Shown piece after piece: positions 17,841 to 31,559 of a DNA stretch of 64,000 nt (positions are counted from its first letter, which is position 1; each line of letters starts with the position of its first letter). The stretch comes from Sinohyriopsis cumingii (taxonomy: Eukaryota; Mollusca; Bivalvia; Unionida; Unionidae): the NCBI GenBank assembly GCA_028554795.2, contig JAPYKE020000273.1:62001-126000 (forward strand). The letters are read 5' to 3'. Both the position numbers and the translations under genes were made by a program. The notes under the pieces were generated by a model. The model was not told where the DNA came from. It did no database searches and was given only the letters and a program-made list of their open reading frames with translations.

Positions 17841-18650
17841 TTTCATTGAAAATATTTTCTTCATAATGCTTAATATTGCAATATACCTGGGTATGTTCTA
17901 TTTATACCTTTGTTAGATTTTAGTGATTTTTTGTTGAAGTCGCTGTTGATAAGACATTTCTCAACCTGAATAATTAGTCAGTTTCTAAAAGCTGACGTGA
18001 TAATGCGCGATATTAATGAGATTTTAGGATACTTAATGAAACCATTAATTAGTTTGTTAAAATGGACCCTCCCTAATTTCTTTACATAGGGAATGTTTTG
18101 GCTGTTTTAGGTATACCTGTATTGCAGTTTGAAATGGAAATAATTATTTGTATTAGTTGTTTGGATTGTGGTTTGTATTACACAGCGTTAAGTACTACTA
18201 TCGGGCTCGAAAAGGCTTGCTAATAAGTCATACAAATGTGAAACTATAGAAAATTAATGTGCAGGTGTGAAATCAGAGATTAAATCTTTATGAGACCTCT
18301 TGTTTGTAACAATATCATACACATAAGAATGATATGAAAGCATTGATATAATTCATTGACTACCTTTAATATCACACGCAATAAATTTAACCATCCGAAC
18401 TATCCTTGTCCTGAAAATGTGAATATTTTAGGCGTTTGCAAATTCGAACGAAAATAATTTTCGATACCGGGCTTTACATTAAACTTTCTTATTCCCTTAT
18501 TTTGAAGGATCACGTCAGTTGTAAAATAATTTCGGGTGAGAAATACTGTCTTGTATCATTTGTTTGACAAGTTCTATAACTTTTGAAATACTGATTTATC
18601 CATACATTAATGAAATAATGTCATTCCAGAAGATACTTTTTTGACCTCAG
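17841..18650. other. CLCA intron
   Basis: AT-rich with no reading frame of note. It runs up to the acceptor TTTTTTGACCTCAG before the next CLCA exon. Confidence 0.35.
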
Positions 18651-18736
18651 GTCCTTTTAAACATAAAGTGAGTGGAACATCCGATGTAGCTCACGCCATC
18701 GTAAGTGCTGAACTTGGGCTGGACGGCGAAGAGCAG
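18651..18736 (+). CDS. probable last coding exon of the CLCA-like gene
   Basis: 86 bases between an acceptor TTGACCTCAG and a donor CAG|GTACAG. The phase fits the preceding exon exactly: its single left-over base completes a glycine codon with GT, giving 28 codons (PFKHKVSGTSDVAHAIVSAE...) without a stop. The next candidate exon starts at 19239 after TTTGTTTCATTTGCAG and begins with TGA, so the protein would end in DGEEQ. The link is inferred from phase, and no domain is present in this tail. Confidence 0.5.
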
Positions 18737-19238
18737 GTACAGATACGTTTTTTAAGCATCTTAACCTTTTAATGAAATATCTTTAAAATTGAAACTTATC
18801 ATTTTTCAATTTTCCAATACAAAGAACTTCTTTTTGACGAATAGTATATAAGATTTAATTATTAAGTTATCTTATAAACAATTGATAATATTTATAAAGT
18901 CTGTACATTTCGCAACAGATGCTTAAATAATGGCAACGAATTGTACTCAACACCGTTCCAACTCACTGTATGGTGTAATGTACTTTGAAAGAGTTGGTTA
19001 ATTTCATATATTACCACTGGTTTTTCTACGTAAATATTGTTTACACCAGATTCGGATTCATAAGGAATATATGTACTTTTCTATACGAGTACCAGCATTA
19101 TGTCATTATACATTTTCTATTTTCTGTAAGAGTATCAGCATTAGGTCATTGGACATGTTGTATTTTGTATACGAGTACCAGCATTAGGACATTGGACATT
19201 TTCTTTTTTCAAATGTGCCTGCTTTGTTTCATTTGCAG

Positions 19239-19320
19239 TGATGTAGAAGTACGCAAGAAATGGGATACGCCCCATTCCATGTACCTATTTAATAGTTGGA
19301 AAAGGAGCTCATTTTAAGAG
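19239..19320 (+). other. possible final exon (stop and 3' UTR) of the CLCA-like gene
   Basis: A good polypyrimidine tract and TTTGCAG precede it, and the first triplet TGA supplies a stop in the expected phase. A different phase would encode a short tail ending FNSWKRSSF, which cannot be excluded. An A-run follows at 19321-19335. Confidence 0.35.
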
Positions 19321-19335
19321 AAAAAAAAAAAAAAA

Positions 19336-19791
19336 CAAAACAGAAAAGCAGCACACTGATCGAGAAGAAACGGAACACGCTATAAATTGCCTAATGTTGC
19401 CAAAGAGAATTTATGAAACAAATAGACAATAATTTAGACGTATTCTTATGAGGAAGATCATCGATCATAAGTAACACGAAACAATATCATGGCATTTTAT
19501 AGCCCGAGTGCTTTTTCATTTTTTTGTTCTTTATGAAATCGTGCTTTAAATGTTACATTTTAAATAGATTCTACAAAAGTAAGGCCTTTACAAAGGACTA
19601 TTTTCAAAGGAGAAGTAGGATATGATTTGATTGATTCGAACATGGTTTCTTGATGTTTACAACGAAACTTACAGGGAATAAAGTTAGCGTTTTTAAGTTT
19701 TGATTCTGTTCGTTAATCGCTTTGATTGTCGTACTTTTAAACGATTTTCTTTGAGGTATTTCAAGGTGAATTTTAGTTCGAAGAGGGAATT

Positions 19792-19863
<72 letters not shown>

Positions 19864-20284
19864 ATTGAAGGAAGAAGAAAAATCCTCTAGAGCGTTTTGG
19901 TTTATTTCGTCTCGAAAAAAACCTTCGGCTTGATGTATGCATTTATTGACGTTAATATTTACTATTTATTTTTCAAACAATGTATGTATCAAAATGTTTA
20001 TTATTGACCATTAAAAATATAATTAGCTATCAGTCACGAAAATCAGGGAAAGTGCACAGATTACTTACGAAAACAGATTCTCGTTATATGAACTTTGCAT
20101 GTTCACACTAGAAAATGCTACGTTGCGAATTTCACATTAGTGTGAAACGGTGCACTGAACCAATTCGACCTCTTTGTATCAAATTTATACAAGAATCGTA
20201 TGCCACTAAGTTTAATCTGTACAACGCATACCTTCTTGATCGTATGTAATATTACTGTTATTGTCTAGCAGAATACGAAAAGCT
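19336..20284. other. noncoding, with a TA microsatellite at 19795-19860
   Basis: No gene seen. The TA run has about 33 units. Confidence 0.6.
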
Positions 20285-20935
20285 CAAGGCAGCATTTACC
20301 CAGTCAGTATGAAAGGTAACTAATACTGTACCCGGTCAATATGAAGAAAAAAACTAACATTGTACCCAGCCAATATTACAAGTATATACTATTGTACCTA
20401 TTCATTTTTAAAAGTATACAACATTGTACCTCGCCAATATGATAAGTAACTAACCTTGTGTCCATTGTATATGAAAAGAAACTAATATTTTAGCCAGTCA
20501 ATATGGAAAGTAATTAATATTGTACCCAGCTAATATGAAAAGTGACTAATTTTGTATCCAGTCCATATGAACAGAAACTAATACTGTACCCAGTCAATAT
20601 TAAAGTGACTAATATTGTACCCAGTCAATATTAAAAGTAAATAATGTTTTATCCAGTATATATAAAAAGTAACTCTTGTACCCAGCAAATATGAAAAGTA
20701 AATATTATTGTACATAATCGATATGAAAGTTTACTGATGCTGAATCCAGTCAATATAAAAAAACTAATGTTGTACCCAGCCAATATGAATAGTAAATACT
20801 ATTGTACCTAGTCAATATGAAAAGTTACAAATGCTGTATCCAGTTAATATGAAAAGTATCTAATGTTGTGTCCAGTCAATATGAAAAGTAATCATTATTG
20901 TATCCAAGCAAGATGAAAAGAAATTATAACTGGTG
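20285..20935. repeat. minisatellite, unit about 32 bases (GTACCCAGTCAATATGAAAAGTAA)
   Basis: About twenty diverged units in one orientation. No spacer structure and no CRISPR relation. Confidence 0.88.
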
Positions 20936-21039
20936 ATTTGTCCGTAGCGACGTAACAGTTTTGATCATATCATTACCATTACATCATCAAGAGTCATGTT
21001 TATGCTAAACGCACTGAGTGCTCACATGTATATCGCGAA

Positions 21040-21190
21040 TTCGTAAATATAAAATTTGGTAGAGTATCAACTCAAGCTCGTAAATATAAAATTTAAGAAA
21101 GTGAACAGTATTAACTCAAGCTTGTAAATATGAAATTTAGTAAAGTGCACAGTATTAACTCAAGCTAATAAATATGAAATTTAAAGATTT
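21040..21190. repeat. short tandem repeat, unit about 46 bases
   Basis: Three to four units of AAATATAAAATTTAGTAAAG plus AACTCAAGCT. Confidence 0.7.
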
Positions 21191-23674
21191 TAAGTACGCA
21201 ATGTTTAATATTTACTCTTTTGTTTTCATGTGTATTGTGATTAATGTGCCCAAACTATTTCCTGAACGATACGTTTCGGTAGCTAGGGATTGGATCTCAA
21301 ACCAAATATGTTCTCAAAAGCAAAGGCTTTAAAGACATTCCTAAAAGTTTTTGTTAGAGTAATTAAATTTCCATATGTTTTCTGCTGCGTTATTTTGTGT
21401 TAGTTGGTAGAATATTCTGTACAAGGAGATTTATGTGTAAATATTCATCGACTTTCAATAAAGTTCGTCTATCTCTTACTATATTTATTTATACGTTGCG
21501 CTATTTATACGTTGTGAATATTTTGTTTCAAATTCTCCCGTTGAGACTTAAAGCACCACAAGATGTTCTCCATTCAAACAGAATTCCTAAATTTATCATT
21601 CGTAAATCATATTAAGTAGATATCTACAGGTATCCAAAATAATGAGGTTGATAATGACAAGTGTCTGCTTTTCGATAACGGAAAGCACAATGAAGGATCC
21701 CGTAAAAAAAACTATATAGTATACATATCATGAAACCGTTTAATTTAATGAGTGGAACTCTCAACTAGATGCTATTCTCTAATGCTACAATGCCCAATCA
21801 ACATCCTTTGTTTGTCTCCACTTACGTTACAATGCCCAATCAACATTCTTTGTTTGTCTCCACCGTAAAGTCGAATTGTGTTTTGTATATATTTACAGAT
21901 ACCCAAAATAAAGAGATTGATAGTGATCATCTTTCTGATAAAGAAAAGCTTACGAAATCACCCATTTACGACTTGTCTCTTAAATATACCACGTTCGAAA
22001 TATGTTTCGTATAGAGTCTAATCACTGGCAGATACTGGGAGAATATCACTTTTATGTCTGACAATTAAATATTTTGGTCTGCTTATCAACCTATTAAAGT
22101 GACGGTTCTAAGCTTATTTTATTTGTTGACGATAGTCTATGCATGTTTTAAATTTTGATTACTGGATATAGAATGTAAGGCTAAACCAACAAGGAAAGAT
22201 TTCTCGGCCTCCTAAGTAAATGGTTTCAAATGACCATAATTTCTGACCAGTAGCACACACATCAATTCTCATGAGTGTGATTTAAGTAGACGGACTAGAT
22301 AAAGACTTGGTATCTAACTTTGATAGCATACGATGTAAAATTCATATTAATAAATGGCACAATTATGAGAGAATGTCATATCAGTTGGACTATTTATCAA
22401 ACAGTTACGTGTATGTAATCCTACGCATAACAAGCTCTTCCAAATAATAATACGGTTTTATATCCACAGCAAGAATATAGATTCCACCTTAAAATCAGGT
22501 GTGCGAAATATATAAACCTAGCACAACCGAATTTCTATTTATAACTGACTCATGGGACAGGAAATCTTCAGGTGAAGTTATTGAGACTGTAATTTTACAA
22601 TCTTGAGTCACGATGATGTGAACTATTTTCAGCTTTTTTTCCCCAATAAAGTTTATGTCGAGGGAGATTTACGACGAACAAGCATTGCCTGACGCAATCA
22701 TAATACTACAAAAACGGCAGGCGACTGACATTCATTTTAATTTATAGTTTACAAATGTTTCTTGCTCAAAATATGCAAACATGCATCTTAACTCGTACTC
22801 CTGTAGATTTAGATGCGTGCTACAGATGCTACTAACAACTCAATATAATCTCTCTCAATTTATTCATTCAACGTAAAAATGGAATTTAAATAAGTCCATT
22901 AAGCAGTTTAAAGCGTACGTTTTCATTCATGGATATATACCGTACCGTGTTTACATTATATCCCCTTTTGACTAAAAATAGTATAAAATTTCATCACCAA
23001 ACTTTGATATAAAAATAAACTTTACATCACTTCCTCTTGGTCAAAAAAGAGCCAAAATATTTTATTTGTTTCTCTGTACAATACCAGTATGTCGATTCAC
23101 ATGACATTATTTGTACTGTCAGTATATTGCTTTCAATTACAATACACCGGGTTTGCAATTCTTCTATTTGTATTCAATTCATAATTCGTTGCTGATCGAG
23201 ATCAGTCCAAACATGATTAGGTAGATAGCACGTGACGAGCTTTTGCATTTGAATATAAATAAATTTGGAGGAAATAACAATTTAATTTTCCTTGCTCACT
23301 TTATGTATAAAAGAATATATGCATTTCTCGTGCCTGAAGTACACTGTTTAAATGACAACTGGTAGGTCCTTTGGTTGTCACAGTGACATGGTTTTAACAA
23401 TAGTTCCAAAATTTACAATCTCAACTTACATCAATTCATTTTTACTTCGATGACAAGTGGATAAATATAACATTTCTTTGCTACAGACGTCACCATACCT
23501 AGCACAGCCTTATAAATCTGAAATGTATATTTGCTCGAAATAAATATTCCTCCTTTTTACGATTAAACTTGAATGTGATCCATTTTGTCTTGAAAGAGAT
23601 TGTTTTAGACGCACTTTTGATCAGATTATGTTTGGTTTTTTTTAGTTTAAAATACATATATCCAAAAAACAATA
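21191..23674. other. noncoding AT-rich host DNA
   Basis: A 42-base direct duplication (AATGCCCAATCAACAT...GTCTCCAC) lies at 21788-21862. The frame across it ends with a possible exon-like tail (NKEIDSDHLSDKEKL) after TTTACAG at 21892, but there is no support beyond that. The remainder has nothing recognisable. Confidence 0.4.
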
Positions 23675-24051
23675 GTGATACTAATCTAAAGGACCACTGC
23701 AAGATATTGGGCATCTCATACATTGACCATGTTACCAACAAAGAAGTTCACAGAAGGGTCCAACGAGCCATTGGACGCTATGAAGACCTCTTGACCACTG
23801 TGTAAAAAACGCATAATGAAGTGGTATGGTCATGTCTCAAGATCATCTGGACTGGCAAAAACAATCTTGCAAGGCGCAGTGCGGTGTGCAGAAGAAGAGG
23901 CAGAGAGGACAAGAGGTGGGAAGACAACATTAAAGAGTGGACAGGCATGGGGTTTGGAGATTCCCAAAGGGTAGTATAGAACAGAGGAAGATGGAGAGAA
24001 TTGGTTGTAAAGTTAATTGTGGTACGCAAACGACCTCTTCGGTTAAGGGAT

Positions 24052-24083
<32 letters not shown>
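23675..24083 (+). mobile_element. 3' end of a non-LTR retrotransposon, 5'-truncated
   Basis: The frame reads CKILGISYIDHVTNKEVHRRV, RYEDLLTTV, then in another frame MKWYGHVSRSSGLAKTILQG, with RGRQ-like and EWTGM-like remains further on. These are the conserved last segments of endonuclease/reverse transcriptase proteins of non-LTR elements. It ends in about nine GAT units, the usual simple-repeat tail of several clades. A frameshift and stop at 23803-23805 show decay. Upstream reverse transcriptase is absent. Confidence 0.75.
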
Positions 24084-24084
<1 letters not shown>

Positions 24085-27000
24085 CATTCAGAATTTGCAG
24101 ATAGTCAGAACTCAATGCTCCGGCAATCGACACAAAATTGGAGGCGATGGATGGTAAGTGGATAGGAAGAGTTGATCGTTTTGATGTCAGTTCGTTGTGG
24201 TTTGTCAACTCATGGTCTGGATTTCCTTCGCAAAGCGATGAAGGCTAACGCAATTGTGCTAACCGTATCGGAAAATCCTCGCCTGTTTTCGGCTCGAATC
24301 AAATAGCTGTCTATCTAAAAGAGACTTGGAGCATTTCGTATTAGTACTTTCCGTTCTGACGGACGAACATTCGACTATGTATGCTCCACATAATAGAATA
24401 TTAACTTTGAAAAGGAGGTTGGGTAACGTTTCAACCATCGGTGAAATATCAGTACTTTTAATTTGTAAAATTATAAAATAAACAACACCAACACGTAGAA
24501 TGTGTGACCGGTTTCGCTTTAATGCTTCATCAGACTGAATTCAAACTGAATTCAATATCATTTAATTTGTAAAGTTATTCCTGCAGCATATTTACCAACA
24601 AATTGGCAAACCGATTTAAAACTATTGATTACATTGCTTTTGGTGATGAAACGAATCGCACCGTCTGTAAAATTATGACTTAATAATAACTTCTAGCATC
24701 AGAGAAAAAAAATGAAAATTGTTTAATTTCGAGGTCTTTTTGTTAGCAAAACATCTCTTGTTGTACGACTGTTTTATTAGTAATTGTTGTTGTTGTTTTT
24801 GCCGCTGCATGTCAACTAGTACTGGATTCAGTATAATTATGAGTCTCAATAATTTAAGTATGTCAGCATGTCCGTTACAACACCATGCTGTCGTGCGAGC
24901 TGTTAGAGCTGAGGTACCGTAGGCATGCATATAAATAGAAACTATAATCGCTTCAATCCTGGTTAGTATTTCATTTATTTCTGTTCTTTTGTTTTCATCT
25001 CCATGTGCAGTCAAATGTGCTTATGCAGCCACATGTGTTCGTTTTTTCCAGCGCCTGAGAGTACTAAAGAGCAGATCCACAGGGTCGGCAAAGTTGATTA
25101 TGTGATTTGACTCCAATTCCACACTTAAAACATGGCTGAGCGCCTGTACCATGGAATAAGGCCACTGTGTGCGTTTCTGGACCATGGAATAAGACCACTG
25201 TGTGCGTTTTACAGTATTCGAAATAACATGTTCTGCTGTAGAGTTTGTGTTTTTCATGATAGAGAACGTTGGACCTATTACGTAATAATGCTATGGGACT
25301 TGATATGCATACACTCAAGCATTCATCTAATTGTTGGAAACATGGTTCAGATGTGCTCGTCTCCGCCATAATATTTCATTCTATGCAGTGTTTCAAAGCT
25401 AGTCGGAAAGAGAGTATCCCATTATCCATTAAGAGACTATGACAAACACGTATATTGTTTCACACAAAATATTATATGGGTTGATTATGAAACCTACATC
25501 ACAAATTGTCATATGTCTGAGTGTCATTTGTGCTTTATTTAGTAAGGCCCAAAAGCATTTATTTAATAGCCTGCTGTTGGATATCCTCATCGCTAACATC
25601 ATCAAAACTTTACTCGCTTCAGACGCAGCGGGAGAGCTATTTCTCTTTTGTGACTGTACTTTACTGTGCACAATAGTTTGTGGATTCTTTATTTTGATTT
25701 ATTTGTTTTCAAATACATGCTCAAGTTTATTTTGTTCCATTTCTTAAGTAACTCCCACGTTAACCAATTTATCAATGTGTTCTAATTATTTTCCTGAGAA
25801 CGCATGTAACAACGTTTGTGCCTCCTGGATAAGTCTGTATGATGCATTCAAGCGATTCAATGCTTTTGTTAGAGACCTCCATAAATTTGCTGAAAATAAT
25901 TTGAGAATCGATCGCCAGACTATTGCTCAACATTTGTATATAAACCTCCGCAAATATTTCTTCAATTCGAAAATATTCACAGCTCAATTATATTTTTCTT
26001 CTTTTTCAAAATTACGCGAGAATTCAATGCTATACGGGGTTTTACGGTTGCAACGGAGTTACTGATCGCAGCGCCTAAAATTACCTCCCTTAGCTCCAAT
26101 GCGCATGCCCACAAAAAAATTCCTGTTCCGGATAGTTCACCGTTCTACACTTAGTTAGCGAAACATAAAGTCAACAAAGGAAGGAATCTTAGCTGTACTA
26201 CAGATCATTTTGGTTAAACCAATGAATCAATTATTTATGTCTCACATCTTTTGTTCACACTAGGATATTAATTATAGACATTAAATCAGATAAAATTAGA
26301 TTCAGTATCCATACTTACATTATATCAGATAATTAAATAATATTTACTTTCCATACTTAAATGATAACAAACAATTAAATTAAATACAATGTCAATATCT
26401 GATAATATATATTTATTATCCATAATTTCAGATACATTTGTAGGAACATTTCACTTTGCTCTCCGATTTTAAACATTTATTGCACATTTTTGGATATATA
26501 ACTTAACGAAAACAATCTCAACTATTTGCATTTTTCTGTGTCGATATATCCTTCTTTCTTCATTTACTTTCGCAAGGCTAATAGTTCGTTTATAACACGA
26601 GTTAAGAAAGTTCGATAAGAAAATTAGAACAGGAATTCGATACGTCGGCTGATTTGTAATGCTGAATATTTTAAATCAGAAAAGATTATTTTTTTTAAAT
26701 GGAACACAGTATTTTAATGTATTCAGAGGAACTTAACAAAGCAATAATTACATTAGCTATCACAACGATAAATGAGTGTCATTAATGCAGATAGAATATT
26801 TATTCATATTTGGGTGTAAATATCGTACAATATTCAGATTAAATAACATGCCCAATGACGTTTATTTTTGTTTCATTTTCTTTTTGACTTTTGAAACATC
26901 AAGCATCGGACGGTACATGCAATAACTTTCAGAATAATTATTCTTTGCTTATGCTGACACGTAATAACTCTCAAATTTGCTGGGGTCTTTAGACAAAATT

Positions 27001-28229
27001 TCTGATTGCCGCCAGCAAATTCATATAAAACAGCCTTCTTAAAATTAGTTTAATTCTGTTTAACTCTCCTAGCATCAAATATGTAAGTTTTAAAGATCCA
27101 TATTATTTCACAGATTCCGTCCTATTACTTTGGTTCACCTTTTAAATCAATATTGATGCACGTGACCGGATGTGAAATTGCAAACAGTATGATTTAAAAA
27201 AGAGACTGATTGTAAGAACATACTCTACAAGTCAATAATAAATGAATACTCACAAATATTCATATTTGTTGTCTTTATCTATCAGTCAATCTTTCTATCT
27301 TAGCATCATTTTATACTCGTTTTTAACCAGAAGTATGTTTATGTAATATACGTATGCGAACACACATTCATTCGAGGATATACATACCCATGCAACAGAT
27401 GAAATGAGACAGACATACATACAGACAGACAGGCAGATAGATGAGAGCCATGAAGGTCATATACATTCATAGTGTGTCTAACATCGACATTTTTCCAAAT
27501 TGTATACTCTAAAATTTCCAACCGTTCAAGAAAATAATATTCATAACAAGCAAGCGTAGTACCAAGTTCGTGTTAGGCCCTTTTTGGACACTTTTGATGT
27601 GGTGTCACGCTTAACTTGAACACAGTAAATAACTTTCACAATTAGTACGTGAAAATATACTTTGATATTTTATGTGAGATCTTTGAAGAGTTTAGGAGTT
27701 AGTATACAGTAACCTCTGTGTTATACTATGGTCACTCTTTCAGTGCAACAGGACGCCATCATGAAGCACGTTAAAAGATATCAAGCACTGAGTCCGACAG
27801 GATATGTTTCTAGTTATCTAGTGCGGAATGCGAGGTGGAATTATTATGATACAACGTAGACGCAAAAAAGTAAATAACGAATACTACTTGGACATAGCAA
27901 GATAACAAATAATGTCGCGTTAGATGGGGAAAAATCGAAATCATATAGCATGGACCTAATTTCACATCAGGTATATAGCTGGGCTGTTATCCAATGATGC
28001 GCTACAACACTACAACTGGTTGATGTAGGAATTTAACCACAACAATATCTGTGCCACTTACAGCTGTATAATTATACCAATTGCTCACCAATACATATTC
28101 AATATGCATTTATGCTGAGGCACAAAAAACTTTTACAGCGACATCAAAGTCGAGGTGAAGTCCAGCGACACCAGTGATTATTCCAAGGACAAGATCTCTA
28201 ACATCACTTAAGCGAATGAAAACGTTGTT
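24084..28229. other. noncoding host DNA
   Basis: No convincing gene in about 4.1 kb. A 34-base duplication (ACCATGGAATAAGACCACTGTGTGCGTTT) lies at 25148-25210. Open frames at 25439-25747 and 25775-26065 have no domain, no splice context and no codon pattern that I can defend. Many AT-rich stretches at 26200-27300. Confidence 0.4.
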
Positions 28230-29660
28230 TGTCTATTATTTTTTTTTATATCTTTTTTTATTTTCTTTGGGGGGAGAGTTCTCCCTTATTTGATCTTCTC
28301 AGACCAGTACGGGATTCCCCTCTGCCCTACTTGTATGGATGCCAAAGCTAAATGTCATTTTTTGATGTTATTGTATGTGTTGCTATATGTATACTGTTCG
28401 TTAATATAGTAGTATTTGTTTGTTAATTTATTTTTAAAATATCTTTTTAAAATTATTATTTATTCTAAGTATTCATCATCTTCGGAAGATAGTTCTGCTT
28501 CCCGCGCCTCTTTTTCTCTCTTTTTGTGCTTTTTTCTCTCATCTTGTCTTCTTTTCTTTTCCTTTTTCGCTCAGTGTTTTGTTCTCTTTCCCTCTTTCAG
28601 ATTGTGGTGATATACTTGTTTCTGTTTCTTGGATAGTCATTTCTACTGCTTTCAATTCTTCTTTGTTGGTTTTCTTTTTCCTTCTTGGTGTTGGCATTGG
28701 TCTTTCTATCATCTCTATTATTGCTCTTGTATAGGATGCTCTTCTTTCGCAAGTGGATGTCGTTGTGGGTGAAGTAATACTATTTGGGTTACGCTTAATT
28801 CCGTAGTTGTTGTTTTAGTATTTTCCGGTAATTCCGTTTTTATTGCTGTTGTACATTGTAATGCTATGTTTGCCTGTACTTCCTCTTCTTCTTGTCTGCG
28901 TTCCTGAGGTATCATTGTGATTATTGTTTCTTCCTGGTTTTTCCTTTGCGGTTGTTGCTTTTGTTGTGTATTTAGGTGTTGTCCCTTGTTCTTCTCAGAC
29001 CCTTCTTCATTTTGTTCAGCCATTTGTGAGGTGTATGCCCCGTGTTTCCACATCGTTTGCATTTACGATGGTATATACACCCTTTATACCATGACTTTAC
29101 CAGAAATCCATGAAGAAAAAAAGCTGGTTTTATCTTGCTTACTTCGTTTTTTTTTTTTATTTCTAGAAGCCTCGTTCCATTCTTTATGGGGGTGAGGCGA
29201 ATAATGTCCATTTTTGCGTGTATTACTTTCATTTTCAGCTTTTCCTCAAACCTCTTGACTGTCGCTTCTAGGGGAATCTCCATTGGAATATCAGATATAT
29301 GAATCTCTATTGTTCTCTTCTTGATTTCCCTTCGTATTGGCTCAGGTTCTTTTATCATTACGGTTTCTCCTGCGATTTCCATTTCTCCATAGGGAAGAAT
29401 TGACTTAATTCCCTTTGGTTTAAGTAACCATCCATTAAATCCCTTTCTGTTTAGTGAGTCTGTTCTATGAAATCCTTGTTTAAACGTTGTACTGCTGTTA
29501 GGATTCGTGAACATGGTCTATTCTCTAATGTTATTTTGGAGACATCAATCTCTTGAGCTCCCGCTTTGTAGGTACATTCTAAATAATCGCCATCCTTTGT
29601 CTTAATTCGCTCGGTATGGAAATATTGTTTAAGTTCAGAGAGTTCTCTGTGTAACGCCAT
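28230..29660 (-). mobile_element. ORF1-only non-LTR retrotransposon remnant
   Basis: On the minus strand from 29660 an ORF1 (gag-like) protein begins MALHRELSELKQYF. It continues after a shift near 29500 through IPMEIPLEATVKRFEEKL and a CCHC knuckle, CKRCGNTGH-TPHKW, in which the last cysteine is replaced by Trp. It then runs through a Gln/Glu-rich tail ending SSEDDEYLE near 28466. A short 3' part follows with GTACTGGTCTGAGAAGA and an A-rich end at 28230-28260. No reverse transcriptase lies between, so the element lost ORF2. It is broken by at least two frameshifts. Confidence 0.6.
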
Positions 29661-30571
29661 CTTGCTCGTGCGCTGCGTGTCGCTGAGTACTTTTCAGGAG
29701 CTGCAATAATATTCTTCTTTAAATGTATATTCCTTGTATTTGTAGAATAGCGTCACTTTTTTACCGTATCATTTTCATTGTTTCTATTTCCATGAGTTAT
29801 AAAATCTTAATGGCGGTGGAGTTTCTTGCGGTCATGTTAATACTGGCGTTGTCATCATTGTTTACTTACTTCAGTGTAGTTACCTGTCCATCACTTGCCT
29901 TCAGTTCTTAGTGCTTACTTTTTTTGTCTATTATAGGGGTAAATAAGTGATAGCCCAATGAGAGTTTGTTAGACGAAAGTCGAAATTATATTCTTTTAGT
30001 CGACAGACAAAGGCGAAGTAAACTTTTGTGCGGTAATACAAAAGATGTGTGATTAAAGAATGTCACGTATGTTCTAGTTAAAAGCAGCCAGAGCGACACA
30101 GTTATATGCTAAATGTGGTATTTAACACCATGCAGTGACTTCTCCCGCTTATTCTGAGTTACGCCTTTATCTTAGGCTGACATCTTTATCATTTATTGTG
30201 CTGAAAAAATTAGCTATTACCACCAAACACTGGAAACAAGATTTACATTAATCCATTACATATATAATGAAGATATGTTTGTATTTACTTTCACATCGAA
30301 AGGCTGGTATGAATTATTCAGTTATATCTGTCTTGGTTCTTTAAGTTTTGTCTTACTATAGGAATTGTTTTAATCAGCTCTGAAATCACTACTAGTTGAA
30401 AAGTACAAAGTTGTTATGTTTGATCAGTTTTCATTGAATTTTCTATAGAACTCTTCCAAAATTTTGCTTTATCTAATTGTATCCAAAGCCTTAGTATCAA
30501 ATCACTTTAATACGTAACCGGTTCTTGTAAATGTAAAAATGTTACATATTGCGTCTCCACCTACAATAGAT

Positions 30572-30658
<87 letters not shown>

Positions 30659-31559
30659 CATTTATTAGTAATAAAATTTGACACTACAGCCGGGTTTCAA
30701 TATATCAAATTTAGAATTATCCATAGGATCGGTTAAGATTGTTCCCAAATTTAACTATTGTTCTCTTCCAGATAGCATATCTTTGTTTATTTTTGTACAT
30801 TTGTTGCATATACTGAACGTTAATTAATTACGTCTAATCCGATATAAAAATTAATTTCCTGATTTTTTGTAACATACAAGTTTACAGTATTGTATGATCA
30901 GCCTAATTGTTTTAATAATTATACGACATATTATTGAAACGAATCTGTTTTGTGAAACTTGTATTCAGCAAACTGTTTTCAATCGGTAATTTTTATTTAC
31001 CCAACACATGACACAGTTTCAACTTTAATAAAATCCAACAAACCTTTTTTATGTTTATTTAAAATTTAAACAAGACCTGGTGATATTCGTTGATAATATT
31101 TAATTGATAGCGTCCCTCTTTTCGATATTCATATGCCACAGTACTAAGAAAAGTAGGTCATACAATAAATCTAGGCACGGTTTTAAAAGAAAAATACCGT
31201 ATTGTCTTTATGATCAGCATATTGAATAAAGCGAAAATAAATTTTTGTAAATTAGACGTAAAATCAGGTTATAAAGAAAGCTTAGACTTTGTAATTAAAT
31301 ACATATAGGGAATGTATGGACATATTAATGCTGAAAATAGATATATGTTTCCAACTGACAACGAGAGCTTACTTCGGCAATACATGGTGAATTTCAGTAG
31401 AGATTGAATAGTTTTAGATAGAGAAACCCTGTTCAACACAACGTAATAATCCACTTAACAACCAATACAATTCGCCTCATAAACCGAGTGCAACAAAAAT
31501 GAAATAATAACAATTTCACTATTTTAAAAATCTTTTAATAAAAGATTTTATTGACATAC
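29661..31559. other. noncoding, with a TA microsatellite at 30576-30656
   Basis: No gene seen. About 40 TA units form the microsatellite. Confidence 0.55.

Noticed and set aside
20285-20935. CRISPR-like array
   Set aside because: Units are diverged and contiguous, with no unique spacers, in a eukaryotic setting.
24480-24570. ACCGGTTTCG...CTTCATCAG motif suggestive of a retroelement end
   Set aside because: Too short, with no neighbouring coding remains to support an element.
25439-25747. 102-codon plus-strand frame with hydrophobic end
   Set aside because: No domain, no splice signals, and an equally long frame on the other strand.
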